A stretch of 64,000 nt of DNA from an uncultured Acetobacterium sp. (lineage in GTDB: Bacteria; Bacillota; Clostridia; Eubacteriales; Eubacteriaceae): assembly GCF_963664135.1 (NCBI RefSeq), contig NZ_OY760905.1, positions 1,550,001 through 1,614,000 on the forward strand, written 5' to 3'. Position 1 is the first letter of the stretch. Every line of letters begins with the position of its first letter. The position numbers and the translations under genes are program-made. The notes under the pieces were generated by a model. The model was not told the DNA's origin. It made no database searches and was given only the letters and a program-made list of their open reading frames with translations. Below, piece after piece: positions 9,150 through 16,555 of this stretch.

Positions 9150-9302
9150 AATAAAATCGTTGAGACATTGGGAAACCGGTCCTTTTTATCTTCTTCCGCA
9201 TTTGGCACCACAAAAGCACCTTTATTATCTTATGAAATCTTAGGGTAATTTTTTGACAATAAAAAAACAGAGTCGATAAACGGCTCTGTTATGCGCTATT
9301 AT

Positions 9303-9379
9303 TGGTGCTCCCTCAGAGACTCGAACTCTGGACACCCTGATTAAGAGTCAGGTGCTCTAGCCAACTGAGCTAAGGGAGC
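9303..9379 (-). tRNA. tRNA-Lys (CTT)
   Basis: Full cloverleaf on the minus strand: acceptor GCTCCCT pairs with AGGGAGC, the D arm has AGCTCAGTTGG, and the anticodon loop CTCTTAA gives CTT. The T arm has GTTCGAGTC and CCA is encoded at 9303-9305. It follows tRNA-Leu by five bases, so the two are probably co-transcribed. Confidence 0.97.
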
Positions 9380-9384
9380 GATAG

Positions 9385-9471
9385 TGGTGCCGAAGGCGGG
9401 ACTCGAACCCGCACGTGATCACTCACAACGGATTTTGAGTCCGTCACGTCTGCCAATTCCATCACTTCGGC
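9385..9471 (-). tRNA. tRNA-Leu (CAA)
   Basis: Class II tRNA of 87 bases with a long variable arm. Acceptor GCCGAAG pairs with CTTCGGC, anticodon loop CTCAAAA gives CAA, T arm has GGTTCGAGT, and CCA is encoded at 9385-9387. Confidence 0.97.
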
Positions 9472-9506
9472 GTAATAAAAAATATTCATGTGATCGTATT
9501 TTTATC

Positions 9507-9646
9507 AAAAACTCTTTTCATCCTTAATGGATGAGTTTTTAATAAAAATGCGTTGGCTTTATCACTGTCGTCTCGCTTACGCTCGACTTCTGACCAATTT
9601 CAATTTTTAAATTGGGATAAAGCTTATGTGTCTCACAGGACACTGT
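9507..9646 (-). ncRNA. Candidate structured RNA upstream of the tRNA pair
   Basis: On the minus strand, between a good promoter (9652-9680) and a terminator-like hairpin (9507-9540), an 8-bp closing stem GCTTTATC/GATAAAGC (9616-9623 with 9556-9563) encloses two hairpins. One is CCAATTT/AAATTGG (9594-9600, 9609-9615), stacked directly on the closing stem. The other, at 9570-9587, reads GUC-GA-GC, GUAA loop, GC-GA-GAC, that is tandem G-A mismatches capped by a GNRA-type tetraloop. Such features are typical of folded RNA. It could be a free RNA of about 140 nt, a tRNA leader, or a palindromic repeat element. I recognise no known family. Confidence 0.4.
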
Positions 9647-9651
9647 CATAA

Positions 9652-9680
9652 ATAATAACACAACTTAAAACGAATTTCAA
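9652..9680 (-). promoter_or_regulatory. Sigma-A promoter reading toward the tRNAs
   Basis: TTGAAA (9675-9680) and TATTAT (9652-9657) on the minus strand are separated by exactly 17 bases. Transcription would start near 9645, at the structured RNA and 174 bases before tRNA-Leu. Confidence 0.65.
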
Positions 9681-9843
9681 TCATTTTTTTAAATTTCAAA
9701 TTATTTTTTTAATTTGAAAACACGACAAAATATTATCTTGTTTTTTTTTATATATGGGGTAGTATATTACTTAGTAGATTGGTTATTAAACAAGAATTTA
9801 ATTGCCATTCGTTCATACTATTTTTAGAAAGTTAGGTGAAGTG

Positions 9844-10092
9844 ATGAGCATGTTTGAAAACCACAAAACAATTGCTTATAAGGAATTCAGAGAGTTTGTA
9901 AACGAATCGGTTCTTGAACTGATAAAAAAAACAAAAGACAAAAAATGCAATGGCTGTATTGATTTTGTATTCGACGAAGAAACCTCCACGGGGCATTGCG
10001 AAGCACTGGAAACCACCTGGCCTGTTAAAAACCCCGATGCGGTACAGCGCTTGACTGACTGCTATATTTGCGACCTTAAGGCGATGAAATAA
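9844..10092 (+). CDS. Small Cys-containing hypothetical protein
   Basis: An 82-residue protein with five cysteines: KKCNGC, then GHC, then DCYIC near the C-terminus. This arrangement could form a zinc or Fe-S site. The N-terminal half is an amphipathic helix rich in Lys/Glu. The start at 9844 is chosen because AGGTG lies five bases upstream; the frame extends to 9802 without a ribosome site. A good terminator follows. I do not recognise the family. Confidence 0.6.
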   Translation: MSMFENHKTIAYKEFREFVNESVLELIKKTKDKKCNGCIDFVFDEETSTGHCEALETTWPVKNPDAVQRLTDCYICDLKAMK

Positions 10093-10135
10093 TATCGGAA
10101 TCAGAATCAAAAATTGAAATCAACAAAATTTATGG

Positions 10136-10162
10136 CACCGATCAGATGATCGGTGTATTTTT
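10136..10162 (+). terminator. Intrinsic terminator
   Basis: CACCGATCA (10136-10144) and TGATCGGTG (10147-10155) form a tight hairpin followed by TATTTTTT, ending the small Cys gene. Confidence 0.82.
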
Positions 10163-10166
10163 TGTC

Positions 10167-10706
10167 CTATTCTTTTTCATATGCTTCGATAATCCTCTGA
10201 CAACAGGCTTCAGCTGATAAGTTGTCGCTTGAAATTTTCAGATCGCAGGTATCATAATACTGTTGCCGTTCTGCCATCATTTGTTTGATTCGTAATAGGG
10301 GATCTTCACATTGCAGGAGGGGCCGGATTTTGTCACCTTTTACCCGATTAAAAATTGTTTCGGCCTGAGCCGCAAGACTGACTACAAAAGCTTTTTCTGC
10401 CAATAATTCTCGATTTCTCTCAAAAAGAATGCTGCCACCTCCAGTGGAAAGAACACTATTTTCGATCCCCAGAGCTTTTTTCAATGCCTCATGTTCGGCG
10501 TTTCGAAAAACATCTTCGCCCATCTCGGAAAAGATATCGCTGATTTTTATCCCCATATCTGCTTCCACCATAGCATCAGTATCTACAAAAGTGTATCCCA
10601 TTTTTTCAGCCAACAGCGGACCGATAGTCGATTTACCAGTGGCCATAAAACCAATCAGAGCAATGCATTTTTTTGAGTTCGATTTTTTAGAGTTTGAATT
10701 TGCCAT
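10167..10706 (-). CDS. aroK: Shikimate kinase
   Basis: A 179-residue cytosolic P-loop kinase that phosphorylates shikimate at O3 in the chorismate pathway. Walker A is GFMATGKST (residues 19-27). The shikimate site shows the DTDAMVE pair of aspartates, the FRNAEHEAL arginine and STGGG; the lid arginine is in DKIRPLL. Length is normal for AroK. The ATG is one base after the aroE stop codon (TGATATG), so the two genes are translationally coupled. The Asn/Ser/Lys-rich N-terminal leader (about 12 residues) is unusual but harmless. Confidence 0.95.
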   Translation of the reverse strand: MANSNSKKSNSKKCIALIGFMATGKSTIGPLLAEKMGYTFVDTDAMVEADMGIKISDIFSEMGEDVFRNAEHEALKKALGIENSVLSTGGGSILFERNRELLAEKAFVVSLAAQAETIFNRVKGDKIRPLLQCEDPLLRIKQMMAERQQYYDTCDLKISSDNLSAEACCQRIIEAYEKE

Positions 10707-10707
10707 A

Positions 10708-11568
10708 TCAGTTTAATCCTTCTTCCAATAATTTCTTTCCCAGTTCAGGATTCGGAAAAATACCTGTCCACAATTCAAAGGCCAATAGCCCCTGATATAA
10801 GAGCATTTCCAATCCATTGACCGTTTGAGCACCAACTGCGCTTGCATCTTTCATAAACGGAGTAACCGGAGGGCTGTAGATCATGTCATAAACCAGCAGA
10901 TCTTTTTTCATCAAGTATTTGGGAAGCGGAGTTTGATCGATGGTGTCAGCCATCCCCAAACTGGTTCCATTGGCGACTACCGCTGCCTGATCAACCGCGT
11001 TTTCCAGCGCTGCCGCGTCCATGGAAATCGCCTGGGCTTTTCCCGGCCAGCTTTCATTAATCTGATTGGCCAGTTCTTCAGCTTTTTCGACCGTTCGATT
11101 GGCAATGATCACTTTTTTAATACCCCAATCGGCCAATGCCATGGCGACTGACTTAACCGCGCCTCCACATCCTAAAATAAGGATGGTCAATGATTCCTTG
11201 GCAATGTCCCCAATTTTATTTTCGATCGATTTTATAAAACCAAAGCCATCCGTATTATAACCAATCATTTTTCTGTCCCGATAAACAACGGTATTAACCG
11301 CTCCGATTTTTTCGGCCAGTGGGTCTAACCCATCCAAATATTTCATGACTTCCATTTTATGCGGTTTGGTAATATTGAAACCACCAAAATTCATCAACCG
11401 GAATCCATCAACTAATTTTTCCAAATCCTCAGCCTTGACCCCAATCGGTAAATAAAGGGCATCCACCCCATTCGCTTTAAATAACCCATTGTGTAACTGG
11501 GGTGATAAACTTTGGGCGATGGGATCGCCGATAACGGCATATATTTTAGTGTTGACTGATATTTTCAT
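10708..11568 (-). CDS. aroE: Shikimate dehydrogenase
   Basis: A 286-residue enzyme that reduces 3-dehydroshikimate with NADPH. It has the N-terminal substrate site SLSP (residues 20-23), the catalytic Lys in NITKPHK, the NADP-binding GCGGAVKSV loop followed by IANRT, and a C-terminal NGLEMLLYQG, all AroE hallmarks. Start at 11568 is set by AAGGAGA six bases upstream; the open frame runs to 11613 but lacks a second ribosome site. First gene of an aroE-aroK pair transcribed away from the uracil permease. Confidence 0.95.
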   Translation of the reverse strand: MKISVNTKIYAVIGDPIAQSLSPQLHNGLFKANGVDALYLPIGVKAEDLEKLVDGFRLMNFGGFNITKPHKMEVMKYLDGLDPLAEKIGAVNTVVYRDRKMIGYNTDGFGFIKSIENKIGDIAKESLTILILGCGGAVKSVAMALADWGIKKVIIANRTVEKAEELANQINESWPGKAQAISMDAAALENAVDQAAVVANGTSLGMADTIDQTPLPKYLMKKDLLVYDMIYSPPVTPFMKDASAVGAQTVNGLEMLLYQGLLAFELWTGIFPNPELGKKLLEEGLN

Positions 11569-11710
11569 GAAAGTCTCCTTTAATTCTATCTTTATTTTTG
11601 CATTGTAACACATGATTGGTGGTTGGTAAATACACGCGGAATGTCGGACCGGACATTTTTTTATTATTATGCAGATAATTGCATAAAGTCTTTCCGCCCC
11701 ATCATTCCTG

Positions 11711-11719
11711 TGTTATAAT
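11711..11719 (+). promoter_or_regulatory. Extended -10 promoter of the uracil permease gene
   Basis: TGTTATAAT is an extended -10 element (TGn plus perfect TATAAT at 11714-11719) 34 bases before the start codon; no good -35 is seen. A short inverted repeat (ATGTC/GACAT, 11641-11656) with a following T run lies upstream between the divergent genes. Confidence 0.55.
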
Positions 11720-11752
11720 TTCAGAGGAAAATGAAAGAATGGAGGAGATTTT

Positions 11753-13093
11753 TTGAATACTCAAAGAATTATACAAGTGGATGAAAAGGTTCCACTGAAT
11801 ATGCTGGCGCCCTTAAGCTTGCAGCACATGTTCGCAATGTTTGGGGCCTCTGTTTTAGTGCCGTTCCTATTTGGCATTAATCCCGCCGTTGTCCTTTTTA
11901 TGAACGGTATCGGAACCTTGTTGTTTATGTTTATTACAAAGGGAAAGGCACCGGCCTACCTTGGTTCAAGTTTCGCGTTTTTAGCACCGGCCGGTATCGT
12001 CATCGCCACCTGGGGATATTCCTATGCTTTAGGCGGCTTTGTCGTTGTCGGTTTGTGCGGTTGTATCCTGGCCGGTATTATTTACAAATTTGGCATTGAC
12101 TGGATCAATGTGGTTTTACCACCTGCCGCCATGGGTCCGGTTGTTGCGCTTATCGGTCTTGAACTGGCTGGCACTGCCGCCAGCACTGCTGGAATCATCA
12201 GCAATACCAGCTATGTTCTTGATGAAGCTACCGGTCTTTATCAACAAGTTGTTACCAGCATCGAACCTAACAATGTGATTGTCTTTCTCGTCACTCTGGG
12301 CTTTGCTGTTTTTGGCTCGGTATTGTTTAAAAAGTTTTTTGCCGTTATCCCAATTCTGATCGCCATCGTTGCCGGATATATCGCTGCTCTGATAACTGGT
12401 GTCGTCGGTCCGGCAACCTTTGAAGCGGTTGCCGCTGCGCCCTGGTTTTCGATCCCAAACTTCCAGCTCCCGCAATTTAAATTAGAAGCAATTATTATTA
12501 TTCTGCCGGTGCTGCTGGTACTTACTTCTGAACACATTGGCCACCAGATTGTTACCAGCAAAATTGTTGATCGCGATCTATTAAAAGATCCGGGTCTTCA
12601 CCGTTCACTGCTGGGCGATTATATCTCAACCGCCCTTTCTGGGATGGTCGGTTCGGTGCCAACCACAACCTATGGTGAAAACATTGGCGTTATGGCGGTG
12701 ACCAAGGTTTATAGTGTGCAGGTTATCGCTGGTGCGGCAATCTTATCGATTGTCTGCTCTTTTGTCGGCAAATTGTCGATGCTGATCTCTACTATTCCCG
12801 GGCCGGTTATTGGCGGAATCTCCTTTTTACTTTATGGGATGATCGGTGCTGCCGGCATTCGAATTCTGGTTGATGCCCAGGTTGATTATGGCAAATCACG
12901 AAATCTTGCTTTAACCTCGGTCGTTTTTGTAGTTGGTTTATCTGGCGTGGCGGTTACTTTTGGCAGTATTCAATTATCCGGGATGGTTCTTTCCACCATC
13001 GTCGGGATGATCTTAAGTCTGATCTTCTTTGTTTTAGACAAATTAAATTTGACCAATGACCGTGAAGAAGAACATCTTTACGACCAACCCTAA
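11753..13093 (+). CDS. uraA: Uracil permease, NCS2 family
   Basis: A 446-residue membrane protein with about 14 helices. It matches UraA throughout: QHMFAMFGASVLVP at the N-terminus, PAYLGSSFAFLAP in TM3, the substrate-binding SEHIGHQ in TM8 and VPTTTYGENIGVMA in TM10. It imports uracil with protons. The start is TTG at 11753, chosen because GGAGGAG (11741-11747) sits five to six bases upstream and no ATG is in frame nearby. I saw no PyrR attenuator in the short leader, so control by pyrimidines is not evident. Confidence 0.93.
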   Translation: MNTQRIIQVDEKVPLNMLAPLSLQHMFAMFGASVLVPFLFGINPAVVLFMNGIGTLLFMFITKGKAPAYLGSSFAFLAPAGIVIATWGYSYALGGFVVVGLCGCILAGIIYKFGIDWINVVLPPAAMGPVVALIGLELAGTAASTAGIISNTSYVLDEATGLYQQVVTSIEPNNVIVFLVTLGFAVFGSVLFKKFFAVIPILIAIVAGYIAALITGVVGPATFEAVAAAPWFSIPNFQLPQFKLEAIIIILPVLLVLTSEHIGHQIVTSKIVDRDLLKDPGLHRSLLGDYISTALSGMVGSVPTTTYGENIGVMAVTKVYSVQVIAGAAILSIVCSFVGKLSMLISTIPGPVIGGISFLLYGMIGAAGIRILVDAQVDYGKSRNLALTSVVFVVGLSGVAVTFGSIQLSGMVLSTIVGMILSLIFFVLDKLNLTNDREEEHLYDQP

Positions 13094-13116
13094 GCATAGC
13101 TTTAACTGCTGATTGC

Positions 13117-13135
13117 GGGCGGGTGCTACCCGCCC
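13117..13135. repeat. GC-rich palindrome GGGCGGGT-GCT-ACCCGCCC
   Basis: A perfect 8-bp inverted repeat with a three-base loop, far richer in GC than its surroundings, between the uraA stop and its terminator. It resembles the other GC-rich palindromes at 19883, 29074 and 29214. Confidence 0.6.
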
Positions 13136-13176
13136 CTACGAACCTAATAAATACAAAAGTAGTACTGACTACCTGA

Positions 13177-13208
13177 TAACTGATCAATTATGATCAGTTA
13201 TTTTTTTT
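13177..13208 (+). terminator. Intrinsic terminator of uraA
   Basis: TAACTGATCA (13177-13186), loop ATTA, TGATCAGTTA (13191-13200), followed by eight T. Confidence 0.9.
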
Positions 13209-13309
13209 GTGGAGTCTGGGCGGTTGTAAAAAAGCAAAATTTCTATTATACTGATAGTAATAAAAAGATCGATAACTAATAATCACGATAGAAATAGAAG
13301 GTAACACCG

Positions 13310-14065
13310 ATGAAAAATGATATGAAAATCGCAGTCTTAATCGATGCAGATAATGTTTCCGATAAGTATATCAAGTATATTTTTGACGAAATCTCCAACC
13401 TTGGTATGCCAACGTATAAGCGCATCTATGGTGACTGGACCAAACCTCAGTTGGCATCCTGGAAAACCGTGCTGCTGAATTACTCCATTACACCGATTCA
13501 GCAATACAGCTATACCACTGGCAAAAATGCCACCGATGCGGCTCTGATTATTGATGCCATGGATATTCTTTATTCAAATAACGTCGACAGTTTTTGCATC
13601 GTATCCAGTGACAGTGATTTCACCCGCTTGGCCACCCGCTTGCGGGAAGCCGGTATGTATGTGGTCGGTATGGGCGAAAAGAAAACTCCGACGCCATTTA
13701 TTTCGGCCTGTGAAAAGTTCAAATATCTGGAAGTCATTGCCAGTGAGCCCGGAGATACCGAAGTTCTGCACGAAAATAACGGCAAACATGAGCACCAAAA
13801 AGAAGGGATGACCAACCGCAAGGAACTGATCCAATCCCTTAAAACCATTATCACTGAAAGTTCGGATGAAGATGGCTGGGCAAATTTAGGGGAAGTCGGC
13901 TCCCGTCTCAATAACCGCTATCCGGATTTTGACACCCGAAACTATGGTCACTCAAAACTGCGGCCACTGATATTATCACTGAATCAATTTGAAATTGAAG
14001 CCCGCAAAACCAGTAAAAATCAAAATTCTCACTATGTTGTTCGAAATAAAGCAAAGCAAAGGTAA
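13310..14065 (+). CDS. NYN domain / OST-HTH (LOTUS) protein, putative RNase
   Basis: A 251-residue protein with an N-terminal NYN (PIN-like) nuclease domain, residues about 5-150. Acidic residues for a metal site are in IDADN, NATDAALIIDAMD and SSDSDF. The C-terminal domain (about 165-245) reads as an OST-HTH/LOTUS fold, proposed to bind RNA or guide partners. Members of this LabA/DUF88 group are thought to cut RNA, but few bacterial ones have known targets. The CorA-like gene begins four bases after the stop, so the two form an operon. Start has weak AAGGT. Confidence 0.85.
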   Translation: MKNDMKIAVLIDADNVSDKYIKYIFDEISNLGMPTYKRIYGDWTKPQLASWKTVLLNYSITPIQQYSYTTGKNATDAALIIDAMDILYSNNVDSFCIVSSDSDFTRLATRLREAGMYVVGMGEKKTPTPFISACEKFKYLEVIASEPGDTEVLHENNGKHEHQKEGMTNRKELIQSLKTIITESSDEDGWANLGEVGSRLNNRYPDFDTRNYGHSKLRPLILSLNQFEIEARKTSKNQNSHYVVRNKAKQR

Positions 14066-14069
14066 TCCC

Positions 14070-14993
14070 ATGTTGTTATATCGTCTTGAAAATGACAGCT
14101 TTATCACTGCTTCAGCCTCTCAAATAAAAGCCGAAGATGATCAGAAACACTTATGCCTGACCAGTTTGGATGAGCTTCCGTCGATCAATAAGCAATTGGG
14201 GATCAGTGACAAAATCGTCAAAGAGTGTATTCAAAATGGTGGATCGCGTTTGGAAAGTTATGATGGTTTTGATTTCATCACCCTTCATCTGCCTGATGCC
14301 ATTTTGCTGGATCACAAACCAAAACGGATCTGCATCTATTTTAGAAAGGATCTATTGGTTTTTATTTCCGATCGCAATGATTTTATTAGCAGCATTGTAG
14401 TCAATACCCAAAGTGAGGGTATTAAGATCCCCTCGCTGGGCAAATTTTTTCATTTGTTTTTTGATAAGCTGACTATTGATGACCGGGAGGTTCTGGTTTC
14501 TATTGAAGAGGAAATCTCCAGTCTGGAAGAAGAATTTATTGTCTCCATTAAAAACGATTTGGCGGAATACCTGATTACCTTTCGCAAGCGCCTACTCAGC
14601 CTTAAACAGTATTATGAGCAGCTTTTTGAGATATGCGAGGCGATTGAGGAAAATGAAAATAACCTGATCGACAAAAAAGAACTGCGCTATTTTAAAATTC
14701 TTACTAATCGGATCAACCGGCTCTTTACCAATGTGCTCAATCTCCGGGATTATGGCACCCAAGTGCGAGAAGCCTACCAGGCGCAACTGGATATCAACCT
14801 GAACAATGTGATGAAAATCTTTACTGTGGTCACCTCCATCTTTCTGCCGCTGACCCTGATTGTCGGTTGGTACGGCATGAATCTTATGATGCCGGAATTC
14901 CAGTGGAAATATGGTTATCACTTTGTGATTGTGTTAAGTATTGCTGTTGCTGCCGGAACTCTGATTTACTTCAAAAAAAACAAGTGGTTTTAA
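14070..14993 (+). CDS. CorA-like Mg2+/divalent metal transporter
   Basis: A 307-residue CorA family protein: a soluble N-terminal domain, long charged helices (about 150-240, EEISSLEEEF), then two C-terminal membrane helices separated by the loop with the signature YGMNL and MPEFQWKYGY. CorA pentamers take up Mg2+ or, in some clades, export Zn2+ or other ions. I start it at 14070 (AAAGGT upstream, four bases after the NYN stop); the open frame reaches back to 13989, inside the NYN gene, without a ribosome site. The final codons overlap the terminator stem. Confidence 0.88.
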   Translation: MLLYRLENDSFITASASQIKAEDDQKHLCLTSLDELPSINKQLGISDKIVKECIQNGGSRLESYDGFDFITLHLPDAILLDHKPKRICIYFRKDLLVFISDRNDFISSIVVNTQSEGIKIPSLGKFFHLFFDKLTIDDREVLVSIEEEISSLEEEFIVSIKNDLAEYLITFRKRLLSLKQYYEQLFEICEAIEENENNLIDKKELRYFKILTNRINRLFTNVLNLRDYGTQVREAYQAQLDINLNNVMKIFTVVTSIFLPLTLIVGWYGMNLMMPEFQWKYGYHFVIVLSIAVAAGTLIYFKKNKWF

Positions 14994-15010
14994 TGACCAC
15001 TTGTTTTTTT
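14973..15010. terminator. Bidirectional intrinsic terminator
   Basis: ACAAGTGGT (14980-14988) and ACCACTTGT (14996-15004) flanked by A and T runs. It overlaps the stop codon of the CorA gene and also serves the PucR-type gene from the other side. Confidence 0.88.
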
Positions 15011-15029
15011 ACTCTAAATAAGAAAATTT

Positions 15030-16355
15030 CTATTCTCCCAAATACGAAAGAATTTTAAATGACTGGAGCAGCGAAAATTTTGTTTCAAGATCATTTAAAC
15101 GGATATCAAGGATTTCTTCTATTTTTTTAATCCGATATTTCATGGAATTACGATGGATCTGAAAAAATTGGGCGGTTTTGGTGACGTTACTGTCATGAAG
15201 TAAATAAATATAGAGATTATGTCCATAGTCCGTTTGATAATGCTGATCATATTCCATTAAGTCAAACAATAACGGGTTGCAGAAATTCTTTAAGTCAGAT
15301 TGAGCCCCGGCGATTTCCAGTAAGTGATAGAAGGTGTAGGCATTATAATCATAAAAAGTATCTTGGTGAGTTAAGGATGCCCCCAATTCCAAAGCCTTAA
15401 CTGACTTGAGATAATGGGTTTTAAGCTCAGTTAACTCCTGGAAACAGGGGCTGATGCCGGCGCTCATTTTGTTGGTTACTAAAAAGTCCCTCAGTTTATT
15501 CTCGACAACTTTGGCAAACCCTTCTTTTCGATGGCTCTGAAGAAGCACTATAATTTTATTTTGATACACGATCGATTTTTCGGTGCCTAAGAGGCGGTTG
15601 ATGATGCTCTTTAAATAACTCAGGGACATGACCTTTTCGTTTTTTTGATCTGGACTGATTGTGACAATCATCGAATATTTCTGGGAATTCAAATTTAGTT
15701 TTTTTCCCTGCTTTTGGATGGTGTCGGTTTTTGTGATTTTTTCTACCAGCAGATCCAATAGAAAATGCTCGAATTCATTTTCAAAGTGACTGCTCTGGAC
15801 ATTTTCCTTTTGCAGTTCACTGGCGACAATACTACATAAAAACTGAAGTAGTTCCAGATCCGCATCTAAAAATATTTTATTTGATTCGACCACGGCAATA
15901 TGACCAATATTTTTTTCTTTGATTGTTAATTTATGGGCCATCCACCGGGTTGGCGAATAATCAAAATGCTCAATGCAGGGAACTTCACTGGTATAAAGCC
16001 GCTCAAAGACGCCGCTGTCATTGAGTTTTTTAATGCGTTCATAGCCTTCAAATTCTTCTTCATGTTCAGTCGTGGGCCAGGATGGATCACCAACTTCGGC
16101 GTTCTGATTAAAAGCCAGCACATTATAACCCATGTCACTGACAAACATCGGATTTCCCAGCACCTCATAGCCGACATCAATGATGTGCTGGAGACCTCTA
16201 CAAGATAAAAGAGCCGCCACCAGTTTTGCTTTTTTTCGTTCGAAACTCCGTTTTTTTGAGAATAACGTTCTGATCATTTGAGTCGGTTCCTGATCATCGG
16301 TAAGACTTTTCACCCGGATCCGATTCGAATTTTGCTTGTCTTTCATATCCATCAT
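15030..16355 (-). CDS. PucR/CdaR-type transcriptional regulator
   Basis: A 441-residue cytosolic regulator. The N-terminal part (about 40-190) looks like a GAF-type sensor, the middle is the GGDEF-like linker common to CdaR/PucR proteins, and the C-terminus is the PucR helix-turn-helix: DSNVTKTAQFF then HRNSMKYRIKKIEEIL. Such regulators respond to purine breakdown products, sugar acids or aromatic compounds. The start at 16355 is preferred because AGGT lies a few bases upstream; a GTG at 16388 in the same frame has no ribosome site. It is divergent from the flavoenzyme gene at 16556, its probable target. Confidence 0.85.
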   Translation of the reverse strand: MMDMKDKQNSNRIRVKSLTDDQEPTQMIRTLFSKKRSFERKKAKLVAALLSCRGLQHIIDVGYEVLGNPMFVSDMGYNVLAFNQNAEVGDPSWPTTEHEEEFEGYERIKKLNDSGVFERLYTSEVPCIEHFDYSPTRWMAHKLTIKEKNIGHIAVVESNKIFLDADLELLQFLCSIVASELQKENVQSSHFENEFEHFLLDLLVEKITKTDTIQKQGKKLNLNSQKYSMIVTISPDQKNEKVMSLSYLKSIINRLLGTEKSIVYQNKIIVLLQSHRKEGFAKVVENKLRDFLVTNKMSAGISPCFQELTELKTHYLKSVKALELGASLTHQDTFYDYNAYTFYHLLEIAGAQSDLKNFCNPLLFDLMEYDQHYQTDYGHNLYIYLLHDSNVTKTAQFFQIHRNSMKYRIKKIEEILDIRLNDLETKFSLLQSFKILSYLGE

Positions 16356-16450
16356 TTTTAACCTGCTTTTTATAATTTTATGAACCACTTATTTTAGCTC
16401 ATATTATACGCATTTAATGATTTAAAAGCAAATCAATCCGTTGTCATTTT

Positions 16451-16477
16451 GCAAAAATATTATTTAATTATTTTTGC
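16451..16477. promoter_or_regulatory. Inverted repeat between PucR gene and flavoenzyme gene
   Basis: GCAAAAATA (16451-16459), nine-base spacer, TATTTTTGC (16469-16477). A perfect 9-bp dyad in a 200-base divergent intergenic region is a good candidate operator for the adjacent PucR-type regulator. Confidence 0.5.
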
Positions 16478-16555
16478 TGTTTTGCCATTGTTTTAAATCC
16501 CATTCCTGATAAAATTTACTTAAAGTAAACGATTTACAATAGAAAGAGGTTTAGA

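Noticed and set aside
8867-9211. 114-codon minus-strand ORF with hydrophobic stretches
   Set aside because: No ribosome site, low-complexity AT-rich translation, and it opposes a better-signalled small ORF; judged a chance frame.
11569-11752. PyrR attenuation site before uraA
   Set aside because: The transcribed leader is only about 27 bases from the predicted start, with no anti-antiterminator structure.
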